From Lindgomyces ingoldianus (lineage: Eukaryota > Ascomycota > Dothideomycetes > Pleosporales > Lindgomycetaceae), in assembly GCF_010093535.1 (NCBI RefSeq), contig NW_022985181.1:1011324-1075323 (forward strand): 64,000 nt of DNA. The letters are read 5' to 3'. Positions 62,084 through 64,000 of this stretch are shown here, one piece after another (position 1 is the stretch's first letter; each line of letters opens with the position of its first letter). The translations under genes and the position numbers were made by a program. A model generated the notes under the pieces. That model made no database searches. It was not told where the DNA came from and worked only from the letters and a program-made list of their open reading frames with translations.

Positions 62084-62832
62084 GCTTCGCGATTAGGGTG
62101 GTGAAGAGGGCATGTCCTGTGGACAGGAGACGTGGTGGGTGTGGCTAGGTCGCGATGTGCATGGGGGGGGGGTGGTTGCCAGGCAATACGTCAGACAGAC
62201 CGACAGGGCGATGGGGACGGCGACCGACACGGGGAGGAGCAGGACAAGCAGGACAAGCAGGACAACAAAGACGGTGCAAAAGTACGCAAGGACCACAAGC
62301 ATACAAGGTGAGGGAGGGGAAAAAGGGATGAGAGTGAGGATGAGGATGAGGACGAGGATGGGCTTGGTTGAAGATGGGTTGCTGTTTGAATCTCCTCTCT
62401 CCACCGTGCTTCCTGTGCCGTTCAAGGTCCTCAGACCACAGCAGCACGTGAACTACTCCGCCAGGCGCCAACCTTGGCCTCTGCAGGTGCAAGTTCACGG
62501 TGGCAACCGCCCACGATGCGGCGGCAGTCGTGTCGAATTGAATGTCCTCGTTGAGGAATTGAGCCCACGCACTGCTGTCGTCGTAGAGGGCAGCAGGAGG
62601 TGCGAGTGTAGCAGTCATCGACGTCGGGCTGGGCGCGCGGAATCTTCGGCGCCGCTCGGCTGCGGCAAGTTCCGCGGCTCTAGAAATTTCTCTCCACCAT
62701 CTCTCCTGGCGAAAGCTCCATCCTGACTTTTCATCATAAACGCCCTCGCCTCCATCAATTCTCTTCCCCCTTTGTAGTCCCTGCTGATTGCATCCTCCTC
62801 TGGCAACAGCCCCCCCTCACATACTCGCAATC
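62084..62832. promoter_or_regulatory. Divergent upstream region of the DUF2415 gene and SSC1
   Basis: 749 bp between start codons. It includes low-complexity tandems (CAGGACAAG units near 62242-62265; GATGAG units near 62329-62362), a possible heat-shock element (separate entry) and a C/T-rich stretch just before SSC1. A 204-codon plus frame crosses it with no recognisable domain. Confidence 0.4.
62683..62690. promoter_or_regulatory. Possible heat-shock element upstream of SSC1
   Basis: GAAATTTC gives two inverted nGAAn units with the correct 2-bp spacing, about 145 bp before the Hsp70 start codon. Only two units are seen where functional elements usually have three, so this is tentative. 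Confidence 0.3.
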
Positions 62833-64000
62833 ATGCTATCCTCAAGGTTATCACGCACCGTACGTCCACGTGAGCTCTGCAAGCTCCTGCTGCACACTGA
62901 CCTCGAGCCACCAGTTTCTGCCGCGGGCAACATCCGCTGTCCGGCGCGCGCCTGCCATTAGATCTCCCTTGGGATGGTCATTTGTACGCGGATATGCCGA
63001 GAGCTCTGAGGAGAAGGTGAAGGGCTCCGTCATCGGTATCGATTTGGGCACTACAAACTCTGCAGTTGCCGTCATGGAGGGCAAGACGCCGCGCATCATC
63101 GAAAACTCCGAGGGTATGTCGTTTGGAGGTGACCACCCATTGCAATAGTGCCCCTGCTGACAGCTTCAATAGGTACCCGCACAACGCCGTCCGTTGTCGG
63201 CTTCACCAAGGAGGGCGAGCGTCTCGTTGGTGTCGCCGCCAAGCGCCAGGCCGTCGTCAACCCAGAGAACACCCTCTTCGCCACAAAGCGTCTCATCGGT
63301 CGCAAATTCACTGACCCCGAGGTGCAGCGTGACATTCAGCAGGTGCCGTACAAGATCGTCCAGCACACTAATGGCGATGCATGGCTCGAGGCACAGGGAC
63401 AGAAGTACTCGCCCTCCCAGATCGGTGGTTTCGTGCTCGGCAAGATGAAAGAGACTGCTGAGGCCTACATGGGCAAGAATATCAAGAACGCCGTCGTCAC
63501 TGTCCCCGCCTACTTCAACGACTCCCAGCGACAGGCCACCAAAGATGCCGGCATGATCGCCGGCCTCAACGTCCTCCGTGTGGTCAATGAGCCCACCGCT
63601 GCTGCCCTTGCCTACGGTCTTGACAAGGCTTCCGACAACGTCATTGCCGTCTACGATCTTGGTGGTGGTACTTTCGATATTTCCATCCTCGAGATCCAGA
63701 ATGGCGTGTTTGAGGTCAAGTCAACTAACGGTGACACCCATCTTGGTGGTGAGGATTTCGACATCACCCTCGTCCGTCATCTCGTCCAGCAGTTCAAGAA
63801 GGAGCAAGGCATTGATCTCAATAGCGACCGCATGGCTATTCAGCGAATCCGAGAGGCTGCTGAGAAGGCCAAGATTGAGCTGTCCTCCTCCCTCCAAACC
63901 GAAATCAACCTGCCTTTCATCACCGCCGATGCTTCGGGGCCCAAGCACATCAACTCCAAGATGACCCGTGCTCAGCTCGAAAAATTGGTTGACCCACTGA
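62833..64000 (+). CDS. SSC1: Mitochondrial Hsp70 (SSC1), 3' end beyond window
   Basis: Matrix Hsp70 that pulls precursors through the TIM23 channel and folds them with Mdj1. Exons 62833-62859, 62915-63113 and 63173 onward; the last exon runs off the window. About 351 of the usual 670 or so residues are present. A short first exon begins the presequence (MLSSRLSRT, then [14 protein letters not shown]). The nucleotide-binding domain has [74 protein letters not shown] and [13 protein letters not shown]. The mitochondrial form is recognised by the presequence and the KxxVPYKIV / [12 protein letters not shown] context. Truncation is only by the window edge. Confidence 0.97.

Overview
The window looks like chromosomal DNA of a filamentous ascomycete (Pezizomycotina). 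Most genes carry short GT-AG introns of about 45-75 nt with CTAAC/CTGAC-type branch sites. The gene set (ROT1, a Zn2Cys6 regulator, BRO1, URA5, a PAN-domain wall or surface protein, a DUF2415 protein) is typical of that group. I cannot fix the class or order from sequence alone. Exon structures below were worked out by hand from splice sites, reading phase and family knowledge.

Layout. 0.6-7.3 kb is a compact housekeeping block: ROT1 (-), 5-formyl-THF cyclo-ligase (+), Sm protein E (-) and an Mtr10/transportin-3-type importin (+). 7.3-13.9 kb has no gene I can defend and leads into a 1251-residue Zn2Cys6 transcription factor (+). 19.5-21.6 kb holds a coiled-coil protein of unknown function (-), with a degenerate 191-bp tandem repeat in its 5' flank. 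24.8-34.7 kb carries a SAP30-like subunit, mitochondrial DnaJ MDJ1, the ESCRT adaptor BRO1 and a bestrophin-family channel. 35.7-43.1 kb has an F-box/2EXR-like protein, a small hypothetical protein, TIM23 and URA5 as a divergent pair, and a secreted/transmembrane PAN-domain protein. 57.6-64.0 kb has cystathionine beta-lyase, a DUF2415 protein and, running off the window, mitochondrial Hsp70 (SSC1).

The most interesting part is 43-55 kb, which simple ORF calling leaves almost empty. Reading all frames, 44.16-46.2 kb (-) is a decayed secreted protein with at least six LysM module remnants. 47.39-48.46 kb (+) is a decayed family-18 chitinase with in-frame stops and frameshifts. The two are divergently arranged, the arrangement known for LysM proteins and subgroup C chitinases in many filamentous fungi, so this is a fossil of a chitin-acting gene pair. 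A Nudix hydrolase follows. After another 3.5 kb of apparently empty DNA comes an intact secreted protein joining a lysozyme/transglycosylase-like domain to a C-terminal LysM.

Functionally the intact genes are mostly housekeeping: ER folding, folate, splicing, nuclear import, chromatin, mitochondrial protein import and folding (TIM23, MDJ1 and SSC1 act in one pathway), endosomal sorting, pyrimidine and methionine synthesis. I found no convincing tRNA, rRNA, CRISPR or intact transposon.
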